64,000 bases of DNA from Henningerozyma blattae CBS 6284 (GCF_000315915.1 NC_020193.1:744001-808000); one strand, 5' to 3'. Counted from the first letter of the stretch, positions 18,920 to 29,538 are shown. Notes: a model not told the origin generated them from the sequence alone. Translations and numbers: made by a program.

Positions 18920-20122
18920 TTAATGGTAGCCTCTACTCGTTAATTCTTTTTCCAACTCTAGCCAGAAGTTACGTACGACTTCCATATCTTTATACCTCTT
19001 ATTCTTATCCAATTCCACCCTTGAAACATTCCACTGTTGGACATGCTGTGGTACAGTATCACTGTTGAAGTAGAAATAATAACCTTTACAATGTTGAAAT
19101 AATTCTTGTGGGGTATTCCATTGATAATTATTAAATTGCCATATGTGACCTGTAGTGAATACAGCTACTACCCTTTCCCAGTATTCAGGTTTTGTAAACA
19201 TTCTAGTATTATTTACAATTAAAAATCTAGCTGGCTTAGCTAAACTGTCGAATTTCTTCTCCACTGTGACAAGTTCTGAGTGATTTGAAGCTATATCTCT
19301 TGGGTTAATATATTTTTCATCAATTAAAAACTGTTTGATATTAGACAATGTAAATAATGAAGAAGCAGCAGAGGGTATCAAAATAATTGGATCTTTCATG
19401 CGTATGTTTTTATTATGGGCATTTTGTTTATGTTTTGATATACCACTAGAATCTCTACCTGGATATTTCTTATTTTTAAGCGAGGACTTGATTGAATGAA
19501 CTAGTTTTAACTCAGCATCCTTAATTAAGTAACCAAAATCAATTGGTTTGGAACCACGTAATTCCTTATTATGATCCAATAATATTCTTTCATGCTCAAG
19601 TGTACGTTTTAATTTTGTATCTAAAGGTGCATTAGTTGGTGTTGTTTTCATATCTATCGAGGTTGTAGCAGTAAGTGTACTAGGAGAATTGATATTATCA
19701 TTTACGTCTTCACTCAAAACAGTTGCATTTTCATTTATATTTGTATTTGAATCATTGATTTTTTGAATATAAGCGGAGGTTTCAGATTTGCCAGATAGCC
19801 AATTGATTAAATCATTTCTAAATAAAAATGAAACATTGATTAAATTCTTGGCTTTACAGTCTTCTAAATATTCTGCTGAATTTGAATCCTTATTAATCCA
19901 GCAATGAAGAATTACTCTTAATGGAACCTTTTTAGAATTGACCATAAACTCAGTTTCATCATTTAATTGATACGTTTCTTCTAAGCCATTAGTAGAATTG
20001 TTTGGAAACTTTAATAAAGTTGCCTCTAATATATCAGTTGTTTTATTGTTTGAAGAATCTAAAAAGAAATATTCACCTTCACTTTTTAAATGATCTCTAA
20101 CTTTTTCTAAAGTACTTGACAT
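18920..20122 (-). CDS. CDC73: Paf1 complex subunit Cdc73
   Basis: Homologue of yeast Cdc73 (YLR418C, 393 aa; here 400 aa), parafibromin in animals. It is a subunit of the nuclear Paf1 complex that travels with RNA polymerase II and promotes histone modification and 3'-end formation. The N-terminal half has the conserved VPLRVILHCWINKDSNSAEY block and the NVSFLFRNDLINWLSG helix. The middle is Ser/Thr/Asn-rich. The C-terminal half is the Ras-like Cdc73 domain, recognisable from DPIILIPSAASSLFTLSNIK through PARFLIVNNTRMFTKPEYWERVVAVFTTG to RNFWLELEKELTSRGYH. Length and both termini agree with the family. It sits between HYM1 and CNB1, mixing YLR and YKL genes. Confidence 0.96.
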   Translation of the reverse strand: MSSTLEKVRDHLKSEGEYFFLDSSNNKTTDILEATLLKFPNNSTNGLEETYQLNDETEFMVNSKKVPLRVILHCWINKDSNSAEYLEDCKAKNLINVSFLFRNDLINWLSGKSETSAYIQKINDSNTNINENATVLSEDVNDNINSPSTLTATTSIDMKTTPTNAPLDTKLKRTLEHERILLDHNKELRGSKPIDFGYLIKDAELKLVHSIKSSLKNKKYPGRDSSGISKHKQNAHNKNIRMKDPIILIPSAASSLFTLSNIKQFLIDEKYINPRDIASNHSELVTVEKKFDSLAKPARFLIVNNTRMFTKPEYWERVVAVFTTGHIWQFNNYQWNTPQELFQHCKGYYFYFNSDTVPQHVQQWNVSRVELDKNKRYKDMEVVRNFWLELEKELTSRGYH

Positions 20123-20614
20123 TCTTATTTAGAATTAGTTCCGATTAACGCACACGATATAATGGTGTAGTCAAACTTACGATTAAGATAAGTATAGTTA
20201 AATACAATGCAAAGATACAGCTATCGGTTTTATTACTGTCCCCAATTTATTTTTATTAATTTTTATATTAGATTGTATTTCTTACTTTTATTTTTCATTT
20301 TAAGCTTAGAAGTAAAATTTCAGATTCCGAGAGGGTAACTTCTCTTGGAAAATAATCTACCTATTAAAGAATTTTAATTAGACTAGTAAATATATATATA
20401 TTACATACACATATATGTGATGTTATGAAAAGTTCGTAAAATATTCCACCATAGAGTTTAGTAGAATAGTATCATTGAATTTGAATTTCGAAATTTTGTT
20501 GGCTTCCAAAATATCGTCGAGCAAATGAAATGAATGCAAAAATATCTGGCATATGAAACACAATATAATACAGTTACACATATGTATTTTGTTTTAGAAA
20601 AATAGGCTTGAAAA
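20123..20614. other. CDC73 upstream / CNB1 3' flank
   Basis: 492 bp on the path of two minus-strand genes. AT-rich with an ATATATAT tract near 20,390-20,415. No recognised site. Confidence 0.4.
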
Positions 20615-21142
20615 TTAGATATTCAATCTTAGCGTTAAACTCTTTGCTACTTCAGTGGTTTCAATGGCATTCTTAAATTCTTCGAAACTTAAATGGCCGT
20701 CTCCATCACTGTCATTTTCCATGATAGTTCTATCAACAATTTGTTGTAATTGTTCGTCATCCAAATTATTACCCACCATTATTTTTAAAACAACAAATAA
20801 TTCACCATTTGATATATAGCCATCATTGTCGATATCGTAGATTTTAAATGCAAATTTCAGTTTATCATCTTTACTACCTCTACCGCTAAAAATTGATAAA
20901 CCGGTTATGAATTCCTGGAAATCAACATCTCCACTATTATCTGTATCAAACACTTCCATAATACGGCCTGCTAGTGGGTTAGAAGACACACCCGGTATAT
21001 TCATAAATTCTTCTCTATCAATTGAGCCATTGGAGTCACTATCCAATTTCATAAACCTTTTCCTTAGTCGTTCGATTTCATCCCTGTTAAAATTTGTATC
21101 CTCTAAAAGAGTGTCTATGATTTTTGATGATGAAGCACCCAT
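20615..21142 (-). CDS. CNB1: Calcineurin regulatory subunit B
   Basis: Homologue of yeast Cnb1 (YKL190W, 175 aa; same length here). It is the Ca2+-binding subunit of the phosphatase calcineurin, which dephosphorylates Crz1 under Ca2+ stress. Four EF-hand loops are intact: [12 protein letters not shown] (34-45), [12 protein letters not shown] (66-77), [12 protein letters not shown] (103-114) and [12 protein letters not shown] (144-155). The N-terminus MGASSSK has the Gly2 needed for N-myristoylation. The frame is continuous from ATG to stop, with [18 protein letters not shown] aligning residue by residue. In S. cerevisiae the gene carries a short intron near its 5' end, so this copy appears to have lost it. 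DPH2 lies upstream on the same strand, as in S. cerevisiae. Confidence 0.98.
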   Translation of the reverse strand: MGASSSKIIDTLLEDTNFNRDEIERLRKRFMKLDSDSNGSIDREEFMNIPGVSSNPLAGRIMEVFDTDNSGDVDFQEFITGLSIFSGRGSKDDKLKFAFKIYDIDNDGYISNGELFVVLKIMVGNNLDDEQLQQIVDRTIMENDSDGDGHLSFEEFKNAIETTEVAKSLTLRLNI

Positions 21143-21536
21143 CTTATATATATCGTTATTTGGTTATTATTAGGAAGTATTAAACTAGGTGTTGATTCGA
21201 TTTTTTCTTTACAGATTTATAGGCTTTGCTGATTTAACACACAAGTCGCAAATAAATCAGTTTTCTATTTCACCCTGAACATCTCGGGCCGGATATTTTC
21301 AAAATGTATTATTCTTCCTAAAATAGAAACTGCAACAAGAGATCCCACAAAAAAAATCGAGTCAACACTGAATTTATTCTTAAATACATCTTGGTAAAGA
21401 AGCTCAACTACATACCTTATCAGGTGAACTGTAATATCTAAATCGAACTACTATCATGACGTAGTTAATAGCAAAGCAAAGGACACAAAATTATGCATAA
21501 AAAAACTACAGAAATGCTAAAGAAATATAAATAATT
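21143..21536. other. CNB1 upstream region
   Basis: 394 bp between CNB1 and the DPH2 stop. A mixed-composition segment (tcgggccggat near 21,285) is the only non-AT-rich part. No full consensus site was recognised. Confidence 0.4.
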
Positions 21537-23126
21537 TTACAATTTATCTTTATCCATATCGTATCCTCTTGCTACACCAGAAATACCTTCTTCAATTTCT
21601 GCACCTTCATCGTCTGTTTCACCCTCATCATCTCCATGGCCTAGACCACGCCAGGACCTATTTGCTAGTATAGACGCAGAGGTAGAAACTGTGCCCTTCA
21701 CAATAACTCCTCCAGATACATTCTGCACAAGTTGTTTAGATGTTGAATCAGTAGCTTCATTTTCTAATTGAATATCGATATAGTTTAAGTTTCGCAAAGG
21801 TCTTGATGTGCTTACAAATTTACCACTAACAGCATCAAATTCAGGTTCATCTGAATATTCTTTTTTATCTTGTTTTTGGCTGTCTTCGGTAGTTTCAATT
21901 TCAATATCTTGTAGAGCTTTATTAAAGTCAACAACCCAGTCGCCTGTCCAAGTAACTTCATCTTCGAGAGCCAACGTTAATTCATATGGTGTAATTATTG
22001 GTTTATAGAATTCATTTGTTTGATCCAAAATCATACCACCCATATTACAACCAACAACACACCAAATATCAATTGCTTCAAAATTAGCTAATTTTGGAAC
22101 ATTTGGCTTACCAACAACGAAAAGATAATGTTTCTTTTCATGGGAACGAATTAGTGAAATTAATTTATTGACCGATTCATTTGTTCTTTCTAATGATAAA
22201 GTATTAATCAATATACCAATTGTACCCGCAGTACGAGCCACATGCATGCATTTGTATCTTTTCATCAAGGAAGGTAATGGACCATCAAATATTTCAAGCG
22301 AGTCTGGATTAATAATAGTAACCGAATTAAATTTTGTAGTTAAATATAGAAGATATGAATCACTTGGTTTGGTAAAATGAAATAATTTATAATCTTGGGT
22401 ATTGAATTCTTCTTCAGATATTGGAGTCTTTGTGTAAATGATACGTTTACCAAAATTGATAATCTTAGAGTAGTCAGATGGTATTGAAATATCATCAATA
22501 ACAATATTATTTTCATCCAATTGGGATTTATCAATTGAAGAAGAAACTAAATTTGTGTAACCTTTGGATAGTAACTCTTCATATATATCTAATAGATAGG
22601 TTGTATATGGTGCGTTAGCCATGATACATATTTTTTCAGTTTTCTCTGGATAAGATTTAACAAATTTCTCAATAACTGCATGTTTATCAATTACTGGTAT
22701 GCCAAATGAATATATTACTGGTAGTTTGGACACATTGTTCAAACAAGAGTCACCCATGTGAATTACTAATTCAGCTTCAACATGCTCAGCCGCAACTTCA
22801 TCTACACAGCATGGGCTATATGCAGTATCAGCCAAAGTATATAATCTTATGTTTTGCAATTTAGGATTTGATTGTAGCAATTGTAACACGATGCTGGAAT
22901 CACAGATTAAAGAATCGGGAAATTGTAAAGTAACACGCTTGTAATCTGTTCCGATCAACGAATCCGCTATTTTATCTACATTATAATAATTTTTAATAGC
23001 AGTGAATAAGTCTGAAGAAGCTAAATCACCCAGGTAATCTCTGTTATGTGCATTGGTATCATACTTTTGGAAAGAGAATGTTTCTTCAGTTTGAGAAGTT
23101 GATAAGGCTGGAGCTTTGCTAGTCAT
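21537..23126 (-). CDS. DPH2: Diphthamide biosynthesis protein 2
   Basis: Homologue of yeast Dph2 (YKL191W, 534 aa; here 529 aa). With Dph1 it forms the iron-sulfur enzyme that transfers the 3-amino-3-carboxypropyl group of S-adenosylmethionine to the target His of elongation factor 2, the first step of diphthamide synthesis. Visible blocks: VTLQFPDSLICDSSIVLQLL, YTLADTAYSPCCVDEVAAEH with cluster-region cysteines, LVIHMGDSCL, and the C-terminal third CVVGCNMGGMILDQTNEFYKPIITPYEL. The tail carries RSWRGLGHGDDE. The start at 23,126 gives MTSKAPALSTSQTEETFSFQKYD. It is divergent from URA4 over 507 bp, a mixed YKL/YLR adjacency. Confidence 0.96.
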   Translation of the reverse strand: MTSKAPALSTSQTEETFSFQKYDTNAHNRDYLGDLASSDLFTAIKNYYNVDKIADSLIGTDYKRVTLQFPDSLICDSSIVLQLLQSNPKLQNIRLYTLADTAYSPCCVDEVAAEHVEAELVIHMGDSCLNNVSKLPVIYSFGIPVIDKHAVIEKFVKSYPEKTEKICIMANAPYTTYLLDIYEELLSKGYTNLVSSSIDKSQLDENNIVIDDISIPSDYSKIINFGKRIIYTKTPISEEEFNTQDYKLFHFTKPSDSYLLYLTTKFNSVTIINPDSLEIFDGPLPSLMKRYKCMHVARTAGTIGILINTLSLERTNESVNKLISLIRSHEKKHYLFVVGKPNVPKLANFEAIDIWCVVGCNMGGMILDQTNEFYKPIITPYELTLALEDEVTWTGDWVVDFNKALQDIEIETTEDSQKQDKKEYSDEPEFDAVSGKFVSTSRPLRNLNYIDIQLENEATDSTSKQLVQNVSGGVIVKGTVSTSASILANRSWRGLGHGDDEGETDDEGAEIEEGISGVARGYDMDKDKL

Positions 23127-23633
23127 AATTTCGTTATATCTAACAATTTAAATATTGGAAAGACGAAAATAATATATTAGAAGAAAAAACTAGCGTATGT
23201 TTGTAGCGTTCATATATGTATTAGTTCTGTAAGATTGTGTTTTTCTAAGCAAGTTTTTACATTTTACTAGTAAATAATGAATTTTTTTTTCAAATAATCG
23301 ATGAGCCGTTCCTAAAAAGGTTTTAAAAAAAATATAGCCGACTTTTTCTTTTCTTAGTAAGATCTTGCTGCTAGTTTTTTTTCCGGTTGACTCGAGTCCC
23401 GCCTGAGTTGTATTTTTCACTAAATAGACTTATTTTGAAAACCATCTGTAGTCATCATTATTTTTCATTAAGAATTTAGAAAAGAATTTATAAAAGAATT
23501 TGCGGATATTATGAGCAGTGTATTTGTTGTAAAATTACTTGATAATATATATGTTGTTAGACATTAATTTTTTATCTGATCACATTAAGAATATCAAACA
23601 TTATTAATAGTAAGACATCACTAAAAGACTAAA
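23127..23633. promoter_or_regulatory. DPH2/URA4 divergent promoter
   Basis: 507 bp between two start codons. A CGGTTGACTCGAGTCCCG block near 23,382-23,399 stands out from the AT-rich background and contains a TGACTC half-site of Gcn4 type. I looked for the Ppr1 site (CGG N6 CCG) known from S. cerevisiae URA genes and found none; the CGG and CCG here are 12 bases apart. Confidence 0.35.
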
Positions 23634-24737
23634 ATGACTGAAGAAATTTTTCTAGGGCAACCATGTGATATGCATGTACACCTTCGTGATGGTGAAATGT
23701 GTGAAATAGTTACACCAACAGTTCAACAGGGAGGGATCAGCACAGCTTATGTAATGCCTAACTTAACCCCTCCAATTACAACTGTTGAACAAGCACGTAG
23801 ATATTATCATAAATTACAAGATATATCACCCTCAACACAATTTCTAATGAGTTTATACTTAAATACTGAATCTACTCCTGATCTAGTAAGATCTGCTAAA
23901 GAATCTGGTTTTATTTATGGATTTAAATTATATCCGGCTGGTGTCACCACTAATTCTTCTCAAGGTATTGATTTGAGCAACCCTGATGGCCTAAAGACCT
24001 TGTATCCAACCTTCAAAGCCATGGAAGAAGAAGGGTTGGTTCTTAACTTACATGGTGAAATCCCGTCTGATGCCAAGGGTACTGTCAATATAATGACTGC
24101 AGAACCCTTATTTTTACCTCAATTGCGTGTTTTGCATGCAACTTTCCCAAAATTAAAAATCATACTTGAACATTGCACTACTAAGAAAGCAGTTGAATTG
24201 ATTAATGAGCTTAACAGCTCAACTAAGGACAGTAAATCTGTTACTGTTGCAGGTTCAATTACAGCTCATCATCTGTGGTTAACAATGGATGACTGGGCTG
24301 GTTGTCCCCTAAACTTTTGTAAACCAGTTGCCAAGACAGAGACGGATAGAATTGCTTTAATTGAAGCTGCTACATCTGGTAAGCCATGGTTTTTCTTAGG
24401 CTCCGATTCTGCCCCACATCCAACAAATCCATCAAAATTGGGTCCCCATAAAATTGCAGCAGGTGTATTTACTCAACCATATGTTTTAGCGTACGTTGCA
24501 AGCATATTTGAGAAGGTACAAAAGTTAGACATATTAAAAACTTTTGTTACAGATTCAGGTAGAGAATTTTATGGAGTCCCAGAGAGTAAATCCAATAAAA
24601 ATGTTAAAAATGTTTACCTACTTAAAGATGAACAAAATATTAAAATAGCAAAAAGTTTTACAAACGAAAGGGAAAACATCGAAGTAATTCCATTTAGGTC
24701 TGAAGAACCTGTTAATTGGATTGTTCAATGGAAATGA
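23634..24737 (+). CDS. URA4: Dihydroorotase
   Basis: Homologue of yeast Ura4 (YLR420W, 364 aa; here 367 aa). It cyclises N-carbamoyl-aspartate to dihydroorotate, the third step of pyrimidine synthesis, in the cytoplasm. Zinc ligands are visible: DMHVHLRDGE (H14, H16), the probable carboxylated Lys98 in GFKLYPAG, His in NLHGE, His in LEHCTTK, and the metal-site Asp in LGSDSAPHP. The stretch GPHKIAAGVFTQPYVLAYVA is the family's substrate-loop region. The ATG at 23,634 begins MTEEIFLGQPCDMHVHL, matching the family's short N-terminus. It is convergent with MRPL1 over 204 bp. Confidence 0.97.
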   Translation: MTEEIFLGQPCDMHVHLRDGEMCEIVTPTVQQGGISTAYVMPNLTPPITTVEQARRYYHKLQDISPSTQFLMSLYLNTESTPDLVRSAKESGFIYGFKLYPAGVTTNSSQGIDLSNPDGLKTLYPTFKAMEEEGLVLNLHGEIPSDAKGTVNIMTAEPLFLPQLRVLHATFPKLKIILEHCTTKKAVELINELNSSTKDSKSVTVAGSITAHHLWLTMDDWAGCPLNFCKPVAKTETDRIALIEAATSGKPWFFLGSDSAPHPTNPSKLGPHKIAAGVFTQPYVLAYVASIFEKVQKLDILKTFVTDSGREFYGVPESKSNKNVKNVYLLKDEQNIKIAKSFTNERENIEVIPFRSEEPVNWIVQWK

Positions 24738-24941
24738 ATGAGATTATTTATTATATAAGCATTCAGTAGTTTCTTATTTACGTATCTGTATACATCTGTT
24801 TAAATGAGATTAATAGAAGAAATTGTGATATAATCATATCTAGATAATTAGACGATCTTATTGTTCCATCATTTAGAATAATAGATTCTATTATACAATT
24901 GTTGATTAAGTATTGGATATTTACAAGGATGTCATTGCCGT

Positions 24942-25736
24942 TTAAAATAAATCGATATCTATACCTGGACCATGAGTGCTTGTTAAAGTTGCTTTAATAA
25001 TAGTGCTTGGTTTTTTATTATTCTGTTCCCTAAGAGCTTTTTGTAGTCCTTCTCTAGCTTTAATTAGATTTCGAAGTATTTCTTCATCTGTAAAGCTACA
25101 CTTGCCTACAGGGAAGCTAATAAAACTAGCCTTTTCTGCAAATGGTACAACATATAATTTGTCTTGTAATAATTCCCTAATATTATCACCGACAGTTTTT
25201 TTCTTCAATTGAGGTAGAACTTTTTGTTTACCTAATTTTTGTGCTACTCTAGCTAGATCTTGTACCATATCAGTCGTCGCAAAGGCAGTTTGGAATGTTA
25301 TCTTTTGTTCACCACTTGCAATCTTATCAATTAGTTCAGAGCCCCCTATTATGTCAATACCCATCTCTTTAGCAATTTTATGTTGTTCAGGGTCTTCAGT
25401 AAATACTGCTATTACTGGTTTCCTGATTAGCATATGAAAATTAATTTCACCTCTCAATGGGGTATTACCTCTTGCAGCTGCTACAACAGTTTGTAGCGTT
25501 ACAGTTTGTTCAGATGATTTTCTTCCTGATTCGATAGCACGAAGGTAACGTAAGGCTAAAGGGACCTCCATTTTAAGTGGATGATTTTTCGAAAGGATAC
25601 GAGCTTTGAAACATGTTGAAGAACAATGGAATTGTCGGGCCAAGGTAAAGTTTAGTTTGGTTAACATTATAATTGGAAAGCTACAGTAATGGATATTCTC
25701 TACTAAAAACTTGTATCTTCTTTGCAGTAACTTCAA
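24942..25736 (-). CDS. MRPL1: Mitochondrial large-subunit ribosomal protein uL1m
   Basis: Homologue of yeast MrpL1 (YDR116C). It is the mitochondrial member of the L1 family, which binds 23S-type rRNA at the L1 stalk. The L1-domain core is seen in KMEVPLALRYLRAIESGRKS, GNTPLRGEINFHMLIRKP, VIAVFTEDPEQHKIAKEMGIDIIGG and GKCSFTDEEILRNLIKAREGL. The N-terminus is basic and lacks acidic residues, fitting a mitochondrial presequence. The first Met (25,736) gives 264 residues; an inner Met at 25,667 (MLTKLNFTLARQFHCSS) would give 241 and an equally good presequence, so the start is uncertain. TMA64 lies upstream on the same strand, as in S. cerevisiae (YDR116C/YDR117C). Confidence 0.9.
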   Translation of the reverse strand: MKLLQRRYKFLVENIHYCSFPIIMLTKLNFTLARQFHCSSTCFKARILSKNHPLKMEVPLALRYLRAIESGRKSSEQTVTLQTVVAAARGNTPLRGEINFHMLIRKPVIAVFTEDPEQHKIAKEMGIDIIGGSELIDKIASGEQKITFQTAFATTDMVQDLARVAQKLGKQKVLPQLKKKTVGDNIRELLQDKLYVVPFAEKASFISFPVGKCSFTDEEILRNLIKAREGLQKALREQNNKKPSTIIKATLTSTHGPGIDIDLF

Positions 25737-25959
25737 GTTTTCCAGATTTAAAAGCTTTTTTTTAGGAGCTTGTCCCCGGACTGTTAGATTTCGAAAAAGA
25801 AGGTTTTATAAAAAGATAAAAGTTCATGGCTATCTCTGCACAGAACAATCGCAACAGCAAATCCTAAATATTATTATCAATATTAAAATATCTAAATTAC
25901 ACACTATGTCTATATGCTATATGCTGAAGTGAGAATATAACGAAGTTAAATTAAGATAC

Positions 25960-27651
25960 TTAACTCCTACGTTTCTTTGGTTTAACTTTATTGGTATAGT
26001 CAAACCATTTTCTTGGGATGCCATGCTTTTCAAAATATTCCATTACTATATCACCATGAGGCCCTTGTACTTGTACTTCAGAGCCATTAGGAAGCTCCTC
26101 AATAGATGTAGAACCGCTACATAACACCTTTAGTTCGTTTGACATATCTTTAGCATCAATATTAAATACTTCAAAGTTTGAAACTCTTGTAATAACTTTA
26201 CCACGTTTTACTTTTTCGGTAACCATTTTCACTGTTGGTGGTGAGCCTTTTTTAGGGTGTTTGGATAGTGAAATATTATCGTGAGTAAACAGTTGGTGAT
26301 ATAGTAGGAAATTATTTACCAAAACAGGTTCTACAACTTGAGATCTCATGATGTTTCTATTTGCATTGGCTTTGTTATTAGTAATAACTAGATCAAAGAG
26401 TACATCATCCATTGAAATTTTTGCTTTGTCTTTAGGATTTGCTAAATTCTTTTTTGCAATATACCCTTGAATAGCTGATGTAATTTCTGCACTTGTGAAA
26501 TATGATTTACTAGTTAGACCTAAGGCAGTCCAACAGCTGTCATTTTTCTTTTTTGGGGAGTACAAAGTTACAACTTTTAAAAAATTTTTATTGTCTTGTT
26601 TATCCTTTGATGGAAGGGCGCCAGCAGGCTTCCCAATTCTGTAAGGTACAAATGTTTTGAGTTGAGGTTTTTCTTTATTGAAGCCTGTAATAGTTAGATC
26701 ATCACCTTTACCTTTTAATTTTAAGAAACCTTCTTTTTCGAAATGCTTCAAGAATTTGGCAGTTTTCTTCCAGGAAGACTTCTTAATATTCACCTGGTTA
26801 TGGTCCACATTCGGTAAATTCTTCATGAGATAACCAGATACAAATGTCGATGAAATAATGGGTAGCTGTAAGGATGTTTCCTGAGTGATTGTATAATACA
26901 AAGATTGGGTTAGGAAATTATCAATATCTTCCACTCTAAGTTGTTCTAAAGTTTCAGCCAGGTCATCGGCGTTGGAAGTAAACGTATCATTAAAAGGTGC
27001 ATCTGGTTTAACTTCAGATTCAGCTTCAGAGATTTCTTGTGTCATAGATTCTTGTGTCATAGATTCGAGAGTTTTCAGATTAGAGGTATTCATTATTGTT
27101 GGGGGGTTAAGTTTGATTTTGAAAATATTTGTCAGCTCATCGCTATACCAATGTAGCACTTCCACAGCAACACCTGTCTTTCCTAAAGGAGTATCAACAG
27201 TAGACATATCAAATGTACATAGCCCAATTGCAAGAATCGTGCCAGGTACTTTGGTTGAAGCAATACCGCAAATCTTTCCTGGTTTTAGCCTTTCATCATG
27301 AGGTCCAACTGTTCCAGGTATCATCAAATTTGCACCATTAAATATTTTAGTTTCGATAATAAAGTCATGTGTTCTAATGATAGGTATGTTGTTTGGATAT
27401 TCCCATGCTGTATAAACTGTAGGCACAATTGTGTTTGAATATTTTTGTTTGAACCAAATGGGAACATTGTTGCTATCGGTATAAATTACACCATTTGCCA
27501 CAGTAGATTCAAATGTTGTCTGTTTAACCTGAGAGCCTGGGAATTCATATTCATTATTTGATAGCGCATCTCTGCATGTTTGGCGAATGTTCCTAGACTC
27601 AGAATTCTTCAAATTACTTAGAGTGGTAATAGTTAAATTCTTCTTAAACAT
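25960..27651 (-). CDS. TMA64: Ribosome-associated eIF2D/ligatin-family protein
   Basis: Homologue of yeast Tma64 (YDR117C, 565 aa; here 563 aa), the eIF2D orthologue. With Tma20/Tma22 activity it recycles 40S subunits after termination by removing deacylated tRNA. Domain order fits: an N-terminal ligatin-type domain and PUA (VPIWFKQKYSNTIVPTVYTAW; LMIPGTVGPHDERLKPGKICG), a central winged-helix segment (VNIKKSSWKKTAKFLKHFEKEGFLKLK), a SWIB-like stretch, and a C-terminal SUI1 domain (GKVITRVSNFEVFNIDAKDM to GPHGDIVMEYFEKHGIP). It ends with a basic KPKKRRS tail. A 15-bp in-frame duplication at 27,035-27,064 encodes two ESMTQ-type repeats in an acidic linker. Confidence 0.94.
   Translation of the reverse strand: MFKKNLTITTLSNLKNSESRNIRQTCRDALSNNEYEFPGSQVKQTTFESTVANGVIYTDSNNVPIWFKQKYSNTIVPTVYTAWEYPNNIPIIRTHDFIIETKIFNGANLMIPGTVGPHDERLKPGKICGIASTKVPGTILAIGLCTFDMSTVDTPLGKTGVAVEVLHWYSDELTNIFKIKLNPPTIMNTSNLKTLESMTQESMTQEISEAESEVKPDAPFNDTFTSNADDLAETLEQLRVEDIDNFLTQSLYYTITQETSLQLPIISSTFVSGYLMKNLPNVDHNQVNIKKSSWKKTAKFLKHFEKEGFLKLKGKGDDLTITGFNKEKPQLKTFVPYRIGKPAGALPSKDKQDNKNFLKVVTLYSPKKKNDSCWTALGLTSKSYFTSAEITSAIQGYIAKKNLANPKDKAKISMDDVLFDLVITNNKANANRNIMRSQVVEPVLVNNFLLYHQLFTHDNISLSKHPKKGSPPTVKMVTEKVKRGKVITRVSNFEVFNIDAKDMSNELKVLCSGSTSIEELPNGSEVQVQGPHGDIVMEYFEKHGIPRKWFDYTNKVKPKKRRS
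27035..27064. repeat. 15-bp in-frame tandem duplication inside TMA64
   Basis: tcttgtgtcatagat occurs twice back to back and keeps the reading frame, adding five residues (ESMTQ repeated) to an acidic linker before the central domain. Confidence 0.9.
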
Positions 27652-29538
27652 AATAATAGGATTATAAGTCCAATAATATGTTAATGATAAAGAATATTAA
27701 TCAAATAGCATGTTTCATACTTTTTTTTACCAAGCTTTAGGGAACCATTTTTTTGAATTGTCGGTTATAATTTACACTCCAGCGATAATAAAATTTTTCA
27801 CGTGCTTTGTCAAGAATAATAATTCGCAGACTCCTTAATATACAATAATGCAATAAAAACTACATGTTTAAAGTCTTAATACCTACAAGTAATACTTACC
27901 TGATAGATAGCGTTTAGCCAATAAATTGTCCGATTTTATAATCAAAATGCTTATATACCCTCAATTGTTGTTGAAGTCTGTAATGACGTTGGCCAAACTA
28001 ACGTCATCAGATACCTAGGCGGAAGGTAAACAAATATCTAAATAATTTTACTGGGCTGATTATTATTTTTCTTGAAGTAATGTGAATGGTTTGATAGCAA
28101 TATCGTTTAATGTACAAAATATTGTCCGAGCAAAAGGAAGGTAGGTCGAATGAGAAGTCTAGTATTAGTAACCACAACAAAGCAAATATTTGTAGTAAAT
28201 CTATTTAAGAAGACTTAATATGCGTGAAGAAACTGCTTCTTCTCTCCGAGGTTGTTACTGCTAGAGTAAGCCTGATTACATGAAATACATTTTTATACCA
28301 ACTAATAATTCAAGTTGTTCAATATATAATAAACAACTCTCTTCAATGAATCCTCAATTATAGTTGTGCAAATAAGATAGAAAAAATCTTCTAGCAATAT
28401 ATTTAATTAACTGTTAGAGAAAAATAAATGGATTGAGAGACTCAATCTTTTTTATTTTTCGTTGAGTTGGTCTATACAATTACTCATTTACAGAAGATGT
28501 AAATAATCAAAAAAAAAAAGATGTTTTCTTGAATTTTTAAATGAGATACTAATAACATATATTAAAATCGGCCATTGTATGGCATGAATTAGGGTATATT
28601 TTACTTTTTGGTTTCCTTCTCCTAAAAATTAGTTAAATTAATTTTTCATAAACAAAACAGAAAATTTTTACCTATATTTTTCCCAAAAATATTTGGCAAA
28701 AAAGAATTTTCTATTAATATTCTGTTTTAGTATTTCACAGGAAAATTTAGTTTTTTTTGTACCGATCTATATTGACTGATATTTTATTTCAGGAAAATAG
28801 TCATAAGGTGTAGTGTGGTATGTCACAAACAATAATATCCAAATACTTTAGAATATTTTAGAATATATTGCGAATCTTGTAACAATAGAATACGTCAATT
28901 GCAAGATAATACTTATAATTGAATTTACAACTGACAATTAAGCATCAATAAAAGATTTATAAAAAAAAAATCCAAACACCCTAAAGGTGTATTTCTTAAT
29001 ACGTTTTTTTATTCTCAACTTATAAATTTTTTACCCTTTATCCTCTTCGATTCTGTTGACCATATTTAGAACCTAGTTATAAAGATTTTCATTCATGCCA
29101 CCCATTTATTTTTTAAGGGAATATCACCAAACCTTCAAATAACACCCCTTTCCTTATTAAAATTTTATGTAATAAACATGGATATATACGAAACCTTTTC
29201 TGATTTAACGCTTTGGCAAACAATTATCTAATTTTAGAATATGGAATGTCCCATGAAATGTACCAGCATCACATAATTAGTTGCCTCCAGTTGCTTCTGT
29301 ACAAAATTCTAATAATATTGTAAAATTCGTTTAAAGCAAGAAAAATTTCCCACAAGGCATTAGTCATGGGTGACACTTCGTATATTTGGAAAGAGAGTTT
29401 CAAAATACCTCAGTAAGGAACTACATATATATATATATATTCTGAAAGCAAACTTCAAGACTTACTTTCTTCATTTACCTATTAACTTGAAATAATCATC
29501 AACTCTTGACAAAACCTAGGTCCAAACTCAATACAAAA
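27652..29538. promoter_or_regulatory. TMA64/GPH1 divergent region (1.9 kb)
   Basis: Long AT-rich spacer. Items seen: TCACGTG E-box near 27,799; a perfect 8-bp inverted repeat ATGACGTT-N9-AACGTCAT at 27,983-28,007, whose arms are ATF/CREB-type half-sites (TGACGT/ACGTCA); one stress-response element CCCCT at 29,145-29,149, fitting the known Msn2/4 control of GPH1; an (AT)n tract at about 29,424-29,440 shortly before the GPH1 start. No gene, tRNA or transposon remnant was recognised across the 28,000-29,400 stretch. Confidence 0.5.
27983..28007. promoter_or_regulatory. Inverted repeat with ATF/CREB half-sites
   Basis: ATGACGTT and AACGTCAT are perfect 8-bp arms around a 9-bp spacer, about 330 bp upstream of the TMA64 start and 1.5 kb from GPH1. 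TGACGT is the half-site of Sko1/Aca-type bZIP factors; the spacing is not that of a standard contiguous TGACGTCA site. Confidence 0.4.
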
